Of a stretch of DNA of 64,000 nucleotides, positions 27,161 to 35,464 are shown piece by piece. The stretch lies in NCBI GenBank assembly GCA_942493345.1, contig OW818695.1, forward strand, positions 3,596,001-3,660,000, given 5' to 3'. The stretch comes from GWE2-42-39 sp942493345. Lineage in GTDB: Bacteria > Bacteroidota > Bacteroidia > Bacteroidales > Prolixibacteraceae. The notes beneath the pieces are model-generated. The model was not told where the DNA came from. It saw only the letters and a program-made list of their open reading frames with translations, and did not search any database. The position numbers were made by a program, and so were the translations under genes. Numbering within the stretch: position 1 is the first letter of the stretch; every line of letters starts with the position of its first letter.

Positions 27161-27363
27161 TATTTATTGATTTTTAAATGATATATTCTGTCGATTGATT
27201 TATGGCGATTTCAACCGTTTTTATGCTTTTTCAAAAATAGAAAGTTTAATTGCTTTTACTATTGAATTTTAAAAGTAATTCCAAAATTTTGATTCGATAA
27301 TTGTGTGGGCGCTGAACTGTTTTTTTTTATCTTTTTACTTGATTCTTCTCCGGGGTACAAAAA

Positions 27364-28473
27364 TCAGTTCATTGCATTGTGAAATGCTTCGGAAATGTAT
27401 TTCCAGTATTTTAAATGAAAATCAAGTCCTCTTTTCCCAATGATTTCATGATAGGTTTTTGGTTTGTTGTCAGGCGAGAATTTTAGTTTTTCACGATTTT
27501 TGTATAATGCAGGTACTTCGGGATGAAACTGGACGGCAAATACATTGCGATATTTTTCATGGCGGATGGCTTCAATAATTTTCCCATCGTGCGAAAGGGC
27601 AGTAGCGACCCAGCCTTTTCCCATCTGTTTTACCGACTGATGATGGCTACTTAAAACCAACGGGGCAGTTAATTTTTTATATCCAACTTCATTTTTGAAA
27701 AAATCATTGTTGCCAAATCGTATCGGATGAAAATTGATGCCCATCAACAAACTGTCGGACGAAATATTTTGCCAGTAATTGCGGTGCAGTTGGCTTTTGG
27801 GGAGGGTAACAATTTCTGGATCGGCATTGACATTATAAATCTGCGCCGGAATGTCTTGAAACAGGCTGCCGCCGGTTGCCACATTCATGGTTTGCATTCC
27901 CAGACAAAAACCAGTGACCAAAAAATTGGGTTTTTCATCCAGAAAGGGTGTAAATTCCGGCGTCTGGCTGCCACCCAACAAATGAAAAATCAGCGATAGT
28001 TCGAACAGGTGGCGATTGGGATCAGTAACTTCTGAATAACTATTTTTCTCGGAATACGCTTCAGGCATAATATCGGGGCCGCCAAACAAGATGAGGCCGG
28101 ATGAATTTTCGAAAATCAGATGGAACTGCCCGGAGCATCCGTTGGTTTTGTAAATGTCTGGTGTTTCCAATGTCCCGGTTATTTCCTGAAAATGAATATT
28201 GGGCAGGTTTTCTTTTTCCACAAACTGTATCGATTGTACAAAATCGTATTTTTCGTTGTGCGAATATACCCCTACAAATTCGGCATTGCCGACATCAAAA
28301 ATTCTGTTTTTCGTCAAAAATAAAATGGTTTTCAAATTCTGAACAGTTGGGTGCGCCAATAAAATATACGATTTTCCCCGGTCGAATTCCCCGTTGAAGA
28401 AATTCTGTCCAAATGATTGTTGTGCAAAAAGAAAAATCAGAAAAAATATTTTCAGAATATGTAATTTTTTCAT
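27364..28473 (-). CDS. Exported class I glutamine amidotransferase-like (peptidase C26) protein
   Basis: 369 residues. A signal peptide ends near QQSFGQ (about residue 23). The catalytic triad of the gamma-glutamyl hydrolase/PuuD type is present: the nucleophile Cys in VTGFCLGMQTMN and the His-Glu pair in AVQFHPEVP. The ILFGGPDIMPEAY segment is the usual oxyanion-side motif. In the cytoplasm such enzymes cut gamma-glutamyl bonds; the export signal points to a periplasmic or surface substrate, which is unknown. The ATG at 28473 is used because the signal peptide starts there. Confidence 0.82.
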   Translation of the reverse strand: MKKLHILKIFFLIFLFAQQSFGQNFFNGEFDRGKSYILLAHPTVQNLKTILFLTKNRIFDVGNAEFVGVYSHNEKYDFVQSIQFVEKENLPNIHFQEITGTLETPDIYKTNGCSGQFHLIFENSSGLILFGGPDIMPEAYSEKNSYSEVTDPNRHLFELSLIFHLLGGSQTPEFTPFLDEKPNFLVTGFCLGMQTMNVATGGSLFQDIPAQIYNVNADPEIVTLPKSQLHRNYWQNISSDSLLMGINFHPIRFGNNDFFKNEVGYKKLTAPLVLSSHHQSVKQMGKGWVATALSHDGKIIEAIRHEKYRNVFAVQFHPEVPALYKNREKLKFSPDNKPKTYHEIIGKRGLDFHLKYWKYISEAFHNAMN

Positions 28474-28602
28474 TTCGAAAAGAGTTTGACACAATTTTAT
28501 AGCCGAATTTACTGTTTTTACATCGAAGCCTGAAAAAAGTAGCAATATTTGCATTTATTGTTATTTTTATGACGTTGGAAAATGTATCCTAATATTTGAA
28601 GC

Positions 28603-30423
28603 ATGTCGACGAAAATCTTTTTCATGAGCGCTTTCGGGCTCATTAAACCTACCGGTAAAATTGAACAGGAACACGAACGTTTGCTGGCGGCATACAACGA
28701 ATATTGTGAAGTTGAACAATCGGGCGAATTGCGGAAATTGACCGAACTGGAAACTTTTGTGAAATCGGAAACTTTTTCACAGAAGAAAAAAGAAATTGAA
28801 AACCTTATTTTTAAAGGAAGCCAGGAAGAAACACTGCTGAAAGAGTTCTCAATGCTTTCGAAAAACAAGAGTTTGCAAAAATTTTACAAAACCCTGCAAT
28901 CGGCAGAATTACAGCGTTACTTCAAAATCGAAAAATCGGAAACGCTGGCTAAATATCTTGCCCTAAAAAAGTTCATGGAAGACGGCAGTTTCGCGGCTGA
29001 AAAGAAAAAATCGGATGCTGAGGTTTTTAAAGGTTCGCCTGAGGAAAAATTGCTGAATGAATTCCATAGCCTTCAAAAAAGCAAGGCCATACGTATATTC
29101 CTGAAATTGAACGGATCGCCGGAGTTGAAACGTTTTCAGGATTTTGAGTTTTCATCTGAATTTAAAAAATACACCGGGCTAAAAGCAAAGATTGAGAAAG
29201 GACAGGCAGAGAAGGAAGAGAAACAACAGTTCGGTCAACTTAAAAAATCGACTGCCATTAAATCCTATTTTAGTTTTGCAGGTTCTTCAGATTATAAAAT
29301 TTTCAAACAAACCGAAGAAAGTTCCACTCCACAACACTTCCAGGAATTAAAAAGAAAGGTTGAATCGGCTGATTTTCAGAAAATAAAAACGTATCTGGAA
29401 GACCATAAAAAGTTTGAGAAAACAGATGCTTTCAAAAAAGCAGAGGAATATAAAAAACTGAAAGTTTCTGATGATATTTTATTTTATCAGAAATTCGAAA
29501 AATCTTCAGAATTGAAGAATTACCGGCAAATGGAAAATTCGAAGGAAAAAAGTCGTTTCGAAGAATTAAAAAAACTGACTTTATCTCAAGAGTTCATTGC
29601 CCGGAAAACTTATTTGGAAGATTCGAAAAAATGGGAGAAAACAGAGGAATTTAAAACGTTTCAACAATATAACGAACTCAAAAAGTTGCCTCATATACAG
29701 CGCTATTTTAAATATAGAGATAATCAGGAGTTAGATTTTTTCAAAAACTGGCAGCTTATTTTCACGGATGACTTTAGCGCCGGAAAGCTCGATCCATCGA
29801 AGTGGCAAACGGTTTCGTATCGCGGCGGAGAATCGCTTGGCAAAAATTACTCACAACCGGGCGATTTGCAGGCTTTCACTTCCGGCTCAAATATTAAAAC
29901 CGACAGCAAAATCCTGCGAATTGAAACCCGGAAAGAAAAAACAAAGGGATTTGTTTGGCAGCTTCCGTTTGGTTTTATCGAAAAAGAATTCGATTACAGT
30001 TCGGGCTGTGTCAACAGCAGCAACTCGTTTTGGGGAACTCACGGAATATGGGAAGCGAAAGTAAAATACGCTCCATTAAAGAGATTGGCAAGTTCATTGT
30101 ATCTCACTGGAGAAGAAAATGCGCTGCAAGTAACTCTTGCTGAAACCGGTGTCAAGAACAGGGTGGGGCTGCTGAACATGAACGATGGGCAAACAACAGA
30201 TATTTCGGGTTTGAAAGCCGGGCAGTATTATATTTTCAGACTGGAATGGTCGGAAGGGAAAATGCTTTGGAAAATCAATAACAAGGAAATTTTGACGCTC
30301 GAAAGCCAGATCCCCGCCGGGAAAATGTACCTGAATGCAGCCACCATTGTGGTTGATGAAATTGCATCCGGCTTGCCACATTCTCTTGAAATTGACTGGA
30401 TCAGGGTTTATAAAAAGAAATAA
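28603..30423 (+). CDS. Large repeat protein with C-terminal GH16-like (concanavalin-fold) domain
   Basis: 606 residues, two parts. Residues about 40-385 are highly charged and helical, made of four to five degenerate repeats of roughly 65-75 residues; landmarks are xxIxxYxKFxxSxELKxY, then FxELK, then TYLEDxKKxEKTxxFK (clearest at about 270-310 and 345-385). Residues about 386-606 look like a GH16/LamG-type beta-sandwich: FTDDFSAGKLDPSKWQ, FDYSSGCVNSSNSFWGTHGIWEAKVKY and a C-terminal HSLEIDWIRVYK. The ExDxxE catalytic motif of GH16 is not recognisable where expected (NALQVTLAE), so it may bind rather than cut glycans. No signal peptide is visible. A PAS gene starts two bases after its stop. 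Confidence 0.8.
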   Translation: MSTKIFFMSAFGLIKPTGKIEQEHERLLAAYNEYCEVEQSGELRKLTELETFVKSETFSQKKKEIENLIFKGSQEETLLKEFSMLSKNKSLQKFYKTLQSAELQRYFKIEKSETLAKYLALKKFMEDGSFAAEKKKSDAEVFKGSPEEKLLNEFHSLQKSKAIRIFLKLNGSPELKRFQDFEFSSEFKKYTGLKAKIEKGQAEKEEKQQFGQLKKSTAIKSYFSFAGSSDYKIFKQTEESSTPQHFQELKRKVESADFQKIKTYLEDHKKFEKTDAFKKAEEYKKLKVSDDILFYQKFEKSSELKNYRQMENSKEKSRFEELKKLTLSQEFIARKTYLEDSKKWEKTEEFKTFQQYNELKKLPHIQRYFKYRDNQELDFFKNWQLIFTDDFSAGKLDPSKWQTVSYRGGESLGKNYSQPGDLQAFTSGSNIKTDSKILRIETRKEKTKGFVWQLPFGFIEKEFDYSSGCVNSSNSFWGTHGIWEAKVKYAPLKRLASSLYLTGEENALQVTLAETGVKNRVGLLNMNDGQTTDISGLKAGQYYIFRLEWSEGKMLWKINNKEILTLESQIPAGKMYLNAATIVVDEIASGLPHSLEIDWIRVYKKK

Positions 30424-30425
30424 CC

Positions 30426-30764
30426 ATGGATTTAAATTGGATCAACGAATTTGGCGGGGCAATTACGATTTGTGACCGAAAAGGGATAATTGTTTATATG
30501 AATGAAGTTTCAATCCGGCAATTTGAAAAATATGGCGGTGAAAAACTGATCGGGAAAAACCTGCTTGATTGCCATCCTGAGCCTGCCAAAAGTAAATTGG
30601 CAACCATGCTTGAAAAACCTTCTGCAAATACCTACACGATTGAGAAAAACGGACAGAAGAAAATGATTCACCAGAGTCCGTGGATGGAAAATGGCGAATT
30701 CATGGGCGTTGTTGAAATATCATTCGAAATTCCAAATCAAACGCCACATTTTGTGAGAGGATAG
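30426..30764 (+). CDS. Single-domain PAS protein
   Basis: 112 residues forming one PAS domain: ITICDRKGIIVYMNE, then GEKLIGKNLLDCHPE, and the final strands MIHQSPWMENGEFMGVVEISFEI. There is no attached kinase, HTH or cyclase. It begins two bases after the stop of the repeat/GH16-like gene, so both are almost surely co-translated. It may sense a small ligand or redox state, or act as a docking module; no cofactor can be named with confidence. Confidence 0.85.
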   Translation: MDLNWINEFGGAITICDRKGIIVYMNEVSIRQFEKYGGEKLIGKNLLDCHPEPAKSKLATMLEKPSANTYTIEKNGQKKMIHQSPWMENGEFMGVVEISFEIPNQTPHFVRG

Positions 30765-30772
30765 GAAGTGTT

Positions 30773-30818
30773 TAGTTTTCAGTCGCAGTTTTCAGTCGCA
30801 GTTTTCAGTTTTCAGTAC
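30773..30818. repeat. Short tandem repeat of AGTTTTCAGTCGC
   Basis: Three to four copies of a 13-base unit AGTTTTCAGTCGC, the last one shortened to AGTTTTCAGT, lie in the convergent gap behind the PAS gene. It contains no hairpin and no ORF. Confidence 0.75.
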
Positions 30819-30879
30819 AGGAATACATTGACATTCGAGCAAAGAAAATACCGTATTCAAACCAAAAAAATGCACTGAT

Positions 30880-32157
30880 TTATTTCGATTGAGCAATTTT
30901 ATACAGGCTGCTGTCGGTTCGCATCAATATACAGTTTCGCAAAATTGCAGGGGTCGATTTTAATTTTCCTTCCAATTTGTTTTCGGCTACCAGTTGGTAT
31001 TGCCTTCCTGGTTTCAGAACATAGCTTGTTCCTCTTTCTTCTGAAAAATAAATATGCCCGGCGGCATAAATCATCGAAGCATCGAAATGACCCTTCAGCT
31101 GTTCGGTCCAGATGATTTTCCCGGTGATAGCATCGCGGCACGAAACCATTCCCCGTTCGGTTACCGCATACATCAAACTATCGACAATTACGGGAGTACT
31201 GATTTGCGGAATATATTCTTCGCTCATCCATTTTACGTGTGTTTCAGTGATGTCGCCGGTCCCGGTCGGGTCAACCGCGTATAGGCGGCAGAAAAAAGGA
31301 GTTCCTTGCGAAAGCACCCAGCCCGAATTGATATAGACGATTCCGTTGAAATACAAAGGCATGGCAACCGTTGAATCTTCGCCATAGAAAATTCGCCATA
31401 TTTCCTTGCCTGTTTCCGGTTCGTAGGCCATGCAAAACAACGAGCCGTTGCTGATCAACAGGTCTTTTTCGTTTACATTTACAACGAGTGGCGTTTGGTA
31501 CGATTTCCGGGAAACAGGTTGGACATCTTCGTATTTTTCCTTTGGTCGGTTGGTTTTCCAGATGGTTTGTCCGGTCTTCTTGTCAAGCGCTGTAATAAAC
31601 TGAACGTCGGTGCCTTCCAAGTGAACGATCAGCAGGTTTTTGTATAAAATTGGCGATGAAGCGGCGCCTTGCATGTGTAGGCAATTCAAATCGGTACGTT
31701 GCCAAACCACTTCTATTTTTTTTGTGTCAATGCAGGCTGTTCCATAAGTTCCGAAGTGCATATACACAAAACCTTCTTCAATGCAAGGGGTTGGCGTGGC
31801 ATAACTATTGGTGGGATGTACGTTCTGAACTTCTTCCGGGTGGAACAAATCAATCTCCCGGATAATTTTTCCACTTTCGAAATCGATACAAACGGCAAGC
31901 ATTCGTTTTCCGTCGTCGGTTGCCGAACTTAACCATATTTGATCGCCATAGACAACCGGCGACGACCATGCCCGTCCTTCAACCGGGGTTTTCCATGCAA
32001 TATTTTCCGTTTCATTCCATTTTACCGGGGCTGTTTTGCTCACCGAGATTCCATCGGCAGTCGATCCGCGGAGCTGAAGCCAGTTTTCTTTTTCAATGCT
32101 GAAAGAAGAAAGTATAAATGCAAGTGCGAATAATGAAAAAGGGAAAATATTCTTCAT
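30880..32157 (-). CDS. Exported PQQ-type beta-propeller protein
   Basis: 425 residues with a signal peptide (about 1-19). The body shows repeated propeller blades with the pattern GKxIWxx: GKIIREIDL, GQTIWKTNR, GKEIWRIFY, GKIIWTEQL. This is the BamB/PQQ-dehydrogenase-like eight-blade fold, but no catalytic residues of quinoprotein dehydrogenases are evident, so a scaffold or BamB-like role is more likely. The start MKNIFPFSLFALAF begins the signal peptide. It converges on the PAS gene. Confidence 0.85.
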   Translation of the reverse strand: MKNIFPFSLFALAFILSSFSIEKENWLQLRGSTADGISVSKTAPVKWNETENIAWKTPVEGRAWSSPVVYGDQIWLSSATDDGKRMLAVCIDFESGKIIREIDLFHPEEVQNVHPTNSYATPTPCIEEGFVYMHFGTYGTACIDTKKIEVVWQRTDLNCLHMQGAASSPILYKNLLIVHLEGTDVQFITALDKKTGQTIWKTNRPKEKYEDVQPVSRKSYQTPLVVNVNEKDLLISNGSLFCMAYEPETGKEIWRIFYGEDSTVAMPLYFNGIVYINSGWVLSQGTPFFCRLYAVDPTGTGDITETHVKWMSEEYIPQISTPVIVDSLMYAVTERGMVSCRDAITGKIIWTEQLKGHFDASMIYAAGHIYFSEERGTSYVLKPGRQYQLVAENKLEGKLKSTPAILRNCILMRTDSSLYKIAQSK

Positions 32158-32251
32158 CGTTTATGTAGTTGAAAGGTTTTCACAAATCTAACCGGAAATG
32201 CAATTTAAACAAAGTCTTCAGTAAAAATTAACCTATCCTTTCTTTGAAGTC

Positions 32252-32285
32252 AAAAAAATACCCCGAAATTTTCGTCACGGGGTAT
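32252..32285 (-). terminator. Intrinsic terminator (minus strand)
   Basis: ATACCCCG (32258-32265) pairs with CGGGGTAT (32278-32285) around a 12-base loop. The A run at 32252-32258 becomes the T tail on the minus strand. It ends the BamA-like barrel gene. Confidence 0.85.
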
Positions 32286-32307
32286 CAATAGTTATGATGT
32301 TCTGTTT

Positions 32308-33639
32308 CTAAAACAGGTAATTCAGTCCCATGTAGAATCCCGAACTGCCGTCCTGTTTGTTGGCGGCCAGTCCATAATCCAGCGAAATAATGAAATTCTC
32401 GTTCATGGCAATGCGAAAACCTAAACCATACGAAGTATGTAGTTTTTCAGAATCCCAGTTAAAATAATCGGGTTGCGGTATGGAACTCATTATCATAAGG
32501 TTTTCGAGCGATTCAATTTTTTTGGTCACCATGCCAAAATCGACAAAGGCATTCAACCCTAAATAGAAATTGTTGTTGATGAACTGAAAGCGTTTAAATT
32601 TCCAGCGCATTTCGGCATTTCCGAGGAAATAACCATCGCCGACAACGCGGTTGCGCATGATCCCACGTAACGTTTTAGCTCCGCCTAACCCTTCAGAAAC
32701 AGCTCCTTTCAGAATGGAAGTAATAACCTGCGACTGGTAATAAAACGGTACATTTCCACCCAAAGTAGTCTGATAATTCAACCGGTAAACAAACGAAAGG
32801 TCGTCGGGAATCAACGTAAAATACTGGCGGTGTGTCAAACTTAGTTTCGAAAATGAGCTTTCGGCGCCTAGTATTTTTGGCGAGGCCTCAATGACTGCTT
32901 CGGTCCAAACGCCTTTCATTGGGTTGGGTTTGTTATCGCGGGTATCGAACACCAACCCGGCTTTAAAAGTGGGCACAAAACCGCCGTCGACTTCATTTGC
33001 AGAAATAGCATGCCATTGCTGGTATTTTTCGAAAAGGCCATCTACATCGGGGAGCAAATCATCGCCTTCCTTACCTTTGTTCAGTTTTTTCAGGTCGACC
33101 GATGAAATATCGAAATTCTGGAAGTTTAAACCGGCAATCCAACGTAGTTTGTCGCCGCTTAGTTTGCCCTGCAAATCAATTTTCCAACGGAATAATTTTC
33201 GTTGGTATTTGTAAAACATACGGCTTACGTATGCGGGGTGTTCATCATCCACCCAATCGGCGTTGTATTTCGAATCGTACCCGTTAAATCCGTAAAAATC
33301 ATACGCCTGATCGGGCAGATACGAAAGGTCCATCGATGTTTGCAGGCCTTTTATCAACTGGTCGGAATCGTAATAAAAACGGTAAATTCCACTTCCTTTG
33401 GTATAATGCGAGATTTCAAAATACAACGAATGGTTGTAGTCGGGATAACGGCTGCCATCTCCGTAATTGTACAAATTCACCAATGCGCCGTACTGAAACC
33501 CGAGATCGGTATCGAAAGTAATGGTTGGCAGGGCGCCAAAATTCCATCCCTTTTTTACCAGTTGTTCTTCTTTGCTGCTTTGTGCCATCAGTTGCGAGGC
33601 AAAAAACACACTGGCAACCAAAATTGCAATTTGCTTCAT
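32308..33639 (-). CDS. BamA/TamA-like outer-membrane barrel protein (DUF5982 type)
   Basis: 443 residues. Signal peptide (1-19, ending LMAQ), then a 16-strand-type barrel without POTRA domains. The Omp85 surface-antigen landmark appears as GGAKTLRGIMRNRVVGDGYFLGNAEMRW, preceded by VFDTRDNKPNPMKGV, and the chain ends with Phe (YMGLNYLF) as barrel substrates do. Short barrels of this kind occur widely in Bacteroidota; the transported or inserted substrate is unknown. Confidence 0.88.
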   Translation of the reverse strand: MKQIAILVASVFFASQLMAQSSKEEQLVKKGWNFGALPTITFDTDLGFQYGALVNLYNYGDGSRYPDYNHSLYFEISHYTKGSGIYRFYYDSDQLIKGLQTSMDLSYLPDQAYDFYGFNGYDSKYNADWVDDEHPAYVSRMFYKYQRKLFRWKIDLQGKLSGDKLRWIAGLNFQNFDISSVDLKKLNKGKEGDDLLPDVDGLFEKYQQWHAISANEVDGGFVPTFKAGLVFDTRDNKPNPMKGVWTEAVIEASPKILGAESSFSKLSLTHRQYFTLIPDDLSFVYRLNYQTTLGGNVPFYYQSQVITSILKGAVSEGLGGAKTLRGIMRNRVVGDGYFLGNAEMRWKFKRFQFINNNFYLGLNAFVDFGMVTKKIESLENLMIMSSIPQPDYFNWDSEKLHTSYGLGFRIAMNENFIISLDYGLAANKQDGSSGFYMGLNYLF

Positions 33640-33825
33640 AAGTTAGTTTTTAGTCATTTTTATATTGAGAAAACCTGAAAAAAGGCTTGTGTACTGAGAA
33701 AAGGAATAAAAGAATTACAGTTTTTCTCATTGGTAGTTAAATTAAGTACAAACGAAGATAAAAAATATTCACAAAGCGACCATCCGTTCCCGAGCAGAGT
33801 GTGATTCTGAATTTTTATGCAGCAT

Positions 33826-33957
33826 TTATTCTTCGCCGAGTTTTTTTGGCTTGCAAAGTTTTTCTTCTTTTTTCGCCTTTCTTCCGCATTTTTTGCAAAC
33901 GAATTTCGGATTATCGTAGATTTTTTCGTCTTCTTTTTTGCAAAGTGTTTTTGTCAT
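33826..33957 (-). CDS. Small Cys-rich (zinc-ribbon-like) protein, 43 residues
   Basis: A 44-codon reading frame found by translating the minus strand. The product is very basic, with Cys at residues 6, 21, 24 and 35 (spacing C-x14-C-x2-C-x10-C; core FVCKKCGRKAKK), the pattern of a small zinc-binding ribbon. Its ATG overlaps the TGA of the upstream kinase/RapZ-like gene in an ATGA arrangement (33957-33954), a strong sign of translational coupling. No terminator or competing gene occupies this 313-base gap. I infer that it is a real gene and may act with its upstream partner; its function is unknown. Confidence 0.72.
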   Translation of the reverse strand: MTKTLCKKEDEKIYDNPKFVCKKCGRKAKKEEKLCKPKKLGEE

Positions 33958-35390
33958 TCTTCCCAATTTTCCTGTTCTCTGTGCTGAAGAACAATCTCAA
34001 CCGGGAAATTGTTCTTCAGGTATTCGGCTAATTTTTCGGCGGAATACACCGAACGGTGCTGTCCTCCGGTGCATCCAAAACAAACATCGAGGTTTGAAAA
34101 CCCCCGCGATAAATATTTTTTTACTGACTGGCTTACCAGGCTGAAAACCGGGGTCATAAAATCATTGATATTGGAATTGTTTTTCAAAAATTCCTGCACT
34201 TTCTGGTCTTTTCCTGAAAGGTGTTTGTATTCTTCGTACCGGCCGGGATTATGAATAGCACGGCAATCGAATACAAAACCGCCCCCGTTTCCGGAAGGAT
34301 CATCGGGAATTCCCCGTTTATACGAAAAACTAGTGATGCGCACGGTCAGTTTTCCTTCTTTCGATGCAATTTCGCGTAGTGATTTCGACTCGGTTACTTT
34401 TTGCAGCACACTGAAAAGCTCAGGAAGTTGAATGCCAATGGTGTGATTGGCAAGAATATATCGCAAGTTTTCCAGTGCAAACGGAATGCTTTTCAGGAAA
34501 TGTTCCTTTTTCTCATAAAAACCGCGAAATCCGTATGCTCCCATTGCTTGCATGATGCGGATCAAAACGTATCCTGAAAAATACGATTTGAACTCGTAGC
34601 GGTTTACCTGAATATGTTTTTCCAGCTGATCAAGATAAAAATCAAGTAGTTGGTTTCGTATATGCTGCGGTATATCGGCTTTTGCATCGTAAAGCAATGA
34701 TGCCAGGTCGTATTGGAGTGCGCCTTTTCGTCCGCCCTGGTAGTCGATAAAATACACATGTCCATCTTTCAGCATGATGTTTCTCGACTGAAAATCGCGG
34801 TACAAAAAATAACCGGTGCCTGTTGAAAGAAGGTAATCCGAAAGATTCTGAAAATCGTCTTCCAGAGCTTGTTCGTCGAATGATATTTGGGCCAGTTTCA
34901 GAAAATAGTATTTGAAATAATTCAGGTCCCACATCATCGATTGTTTGTCGAAAGCATTACGCGGATAGCAATTGGAATAATTCAGGTCGCTTCCTGCTTT
35001 AATCTGAAATTCAGGTAAAATAGCCAGTACTTTTTTATATTGGTCGACAATAGTTTCCGAAAAATCTTCAAGCTGTCGTTGCTGTCCAAGAAAGTCGAAT
35101 AGGGTTGTATCTCCCAAATCTTCAATGAGATAATATATTTTATCGTCGGAAACTGTATAAATCTCAGGAACAGGCAACCCATGTTTGCGAAAATGGTTTG
35201 TGAATTCGATGAATGCCCGGTTTTCTTTCAGATCGTTGTTGAAAGCGCCGATTACCTGGCGATTTTCGCTTTTTAAACGACAATATTCCCGGTACGATCC
35301 GGAAGCCGGCAATTGCTCGAATGCAACTACTTCCTCGTTATAATAATTTTCGAACAGGCGAATTAGCTGTCCTTTTGTTTTTAATTCCAA
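33954..35390 (-). CDS. Fused amino-sugar-kinase-like phosphotransferase and RapZ C-terminal domain
   Basis: 478 residues, two domains. Residues 1-330 are an aminoglycoside-phosphotransferase/AmgK-like kinase fold with the catalytic loop FLYRDFQSRNIML and the metal motif FIDYQGGRKG. Residues about 345-478 match the C-terminal domain of RapZ: ITSFSYKRGIP, VFDCRAIHNPGR, and GCTGGQHRSVY near the end. AmgK phosphorylates N-acetylmuramate or GlcNAc in cell-wall recycling, and RapZ senses glucosamine-6-phosphate. The fusion therefore hints at a kinase regulated by amino-sugar phosphate. The RapZ N-terminal kinase-like domain is absent. It overlaps the small Cys-rich gene by four bases. No MurU-type nucleotidyltransferase is nearby. 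Confidence 0.85.
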   Translation of the reverse strand: MELKTKGQLIRLFENYYNEEVVAFEQLPASGSYREYCRLKSENRQVIGAFNNDLKENRAFIEFTNHFRKHGLPVPEIYTVSDDKIYYLIEDLGDTTLFDFLGQQRQLEDFSETIVDQYKKVLAILPEFQIKAGSDLNYSNCYPRNAFDKQSMMWDLNYFKYYFLKLAQISFDEQALEDDFQNLSDYLLSTGTGYFLYRDFQSRNIMLKDGHVYFIDYQGGRKGALQYDLASLLYDAKADIPQHIRNQLLDFYLDQLEKHIQVNRYEFKSYFSGYVLIRIMQAMGAYGFRGFYEKKEHFLKSIPFALENLRYILANHTIGIQLPELFSVLQKVTESKSLREIASKEGKLTVRITSFSYKRGIPDDPSGNGGGFVFDCRAIHNPGRYEEYKHLSGKDQKVQEFLKNNSNINDFMTPVFSLVSQSVKKYLSRGFSNLDVCFGCTGGQHRSVYSAEKLAEYLKNNFPVEIVLQHREQENWEE

Positions 35391-35464
35391 AGTGAATATT
35401 TTTTGTTTGAAACAAATATATCTGAAATAACACTAGTTACAATACGCTGCAAAACTTGCATTTA

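Noticed and set aside
28603..30423. Active GH16 endoglucanase
   Set aside because: The beta-sandwich landmarks are there, but the ExDxxE catalytic motif and an export signal are not.
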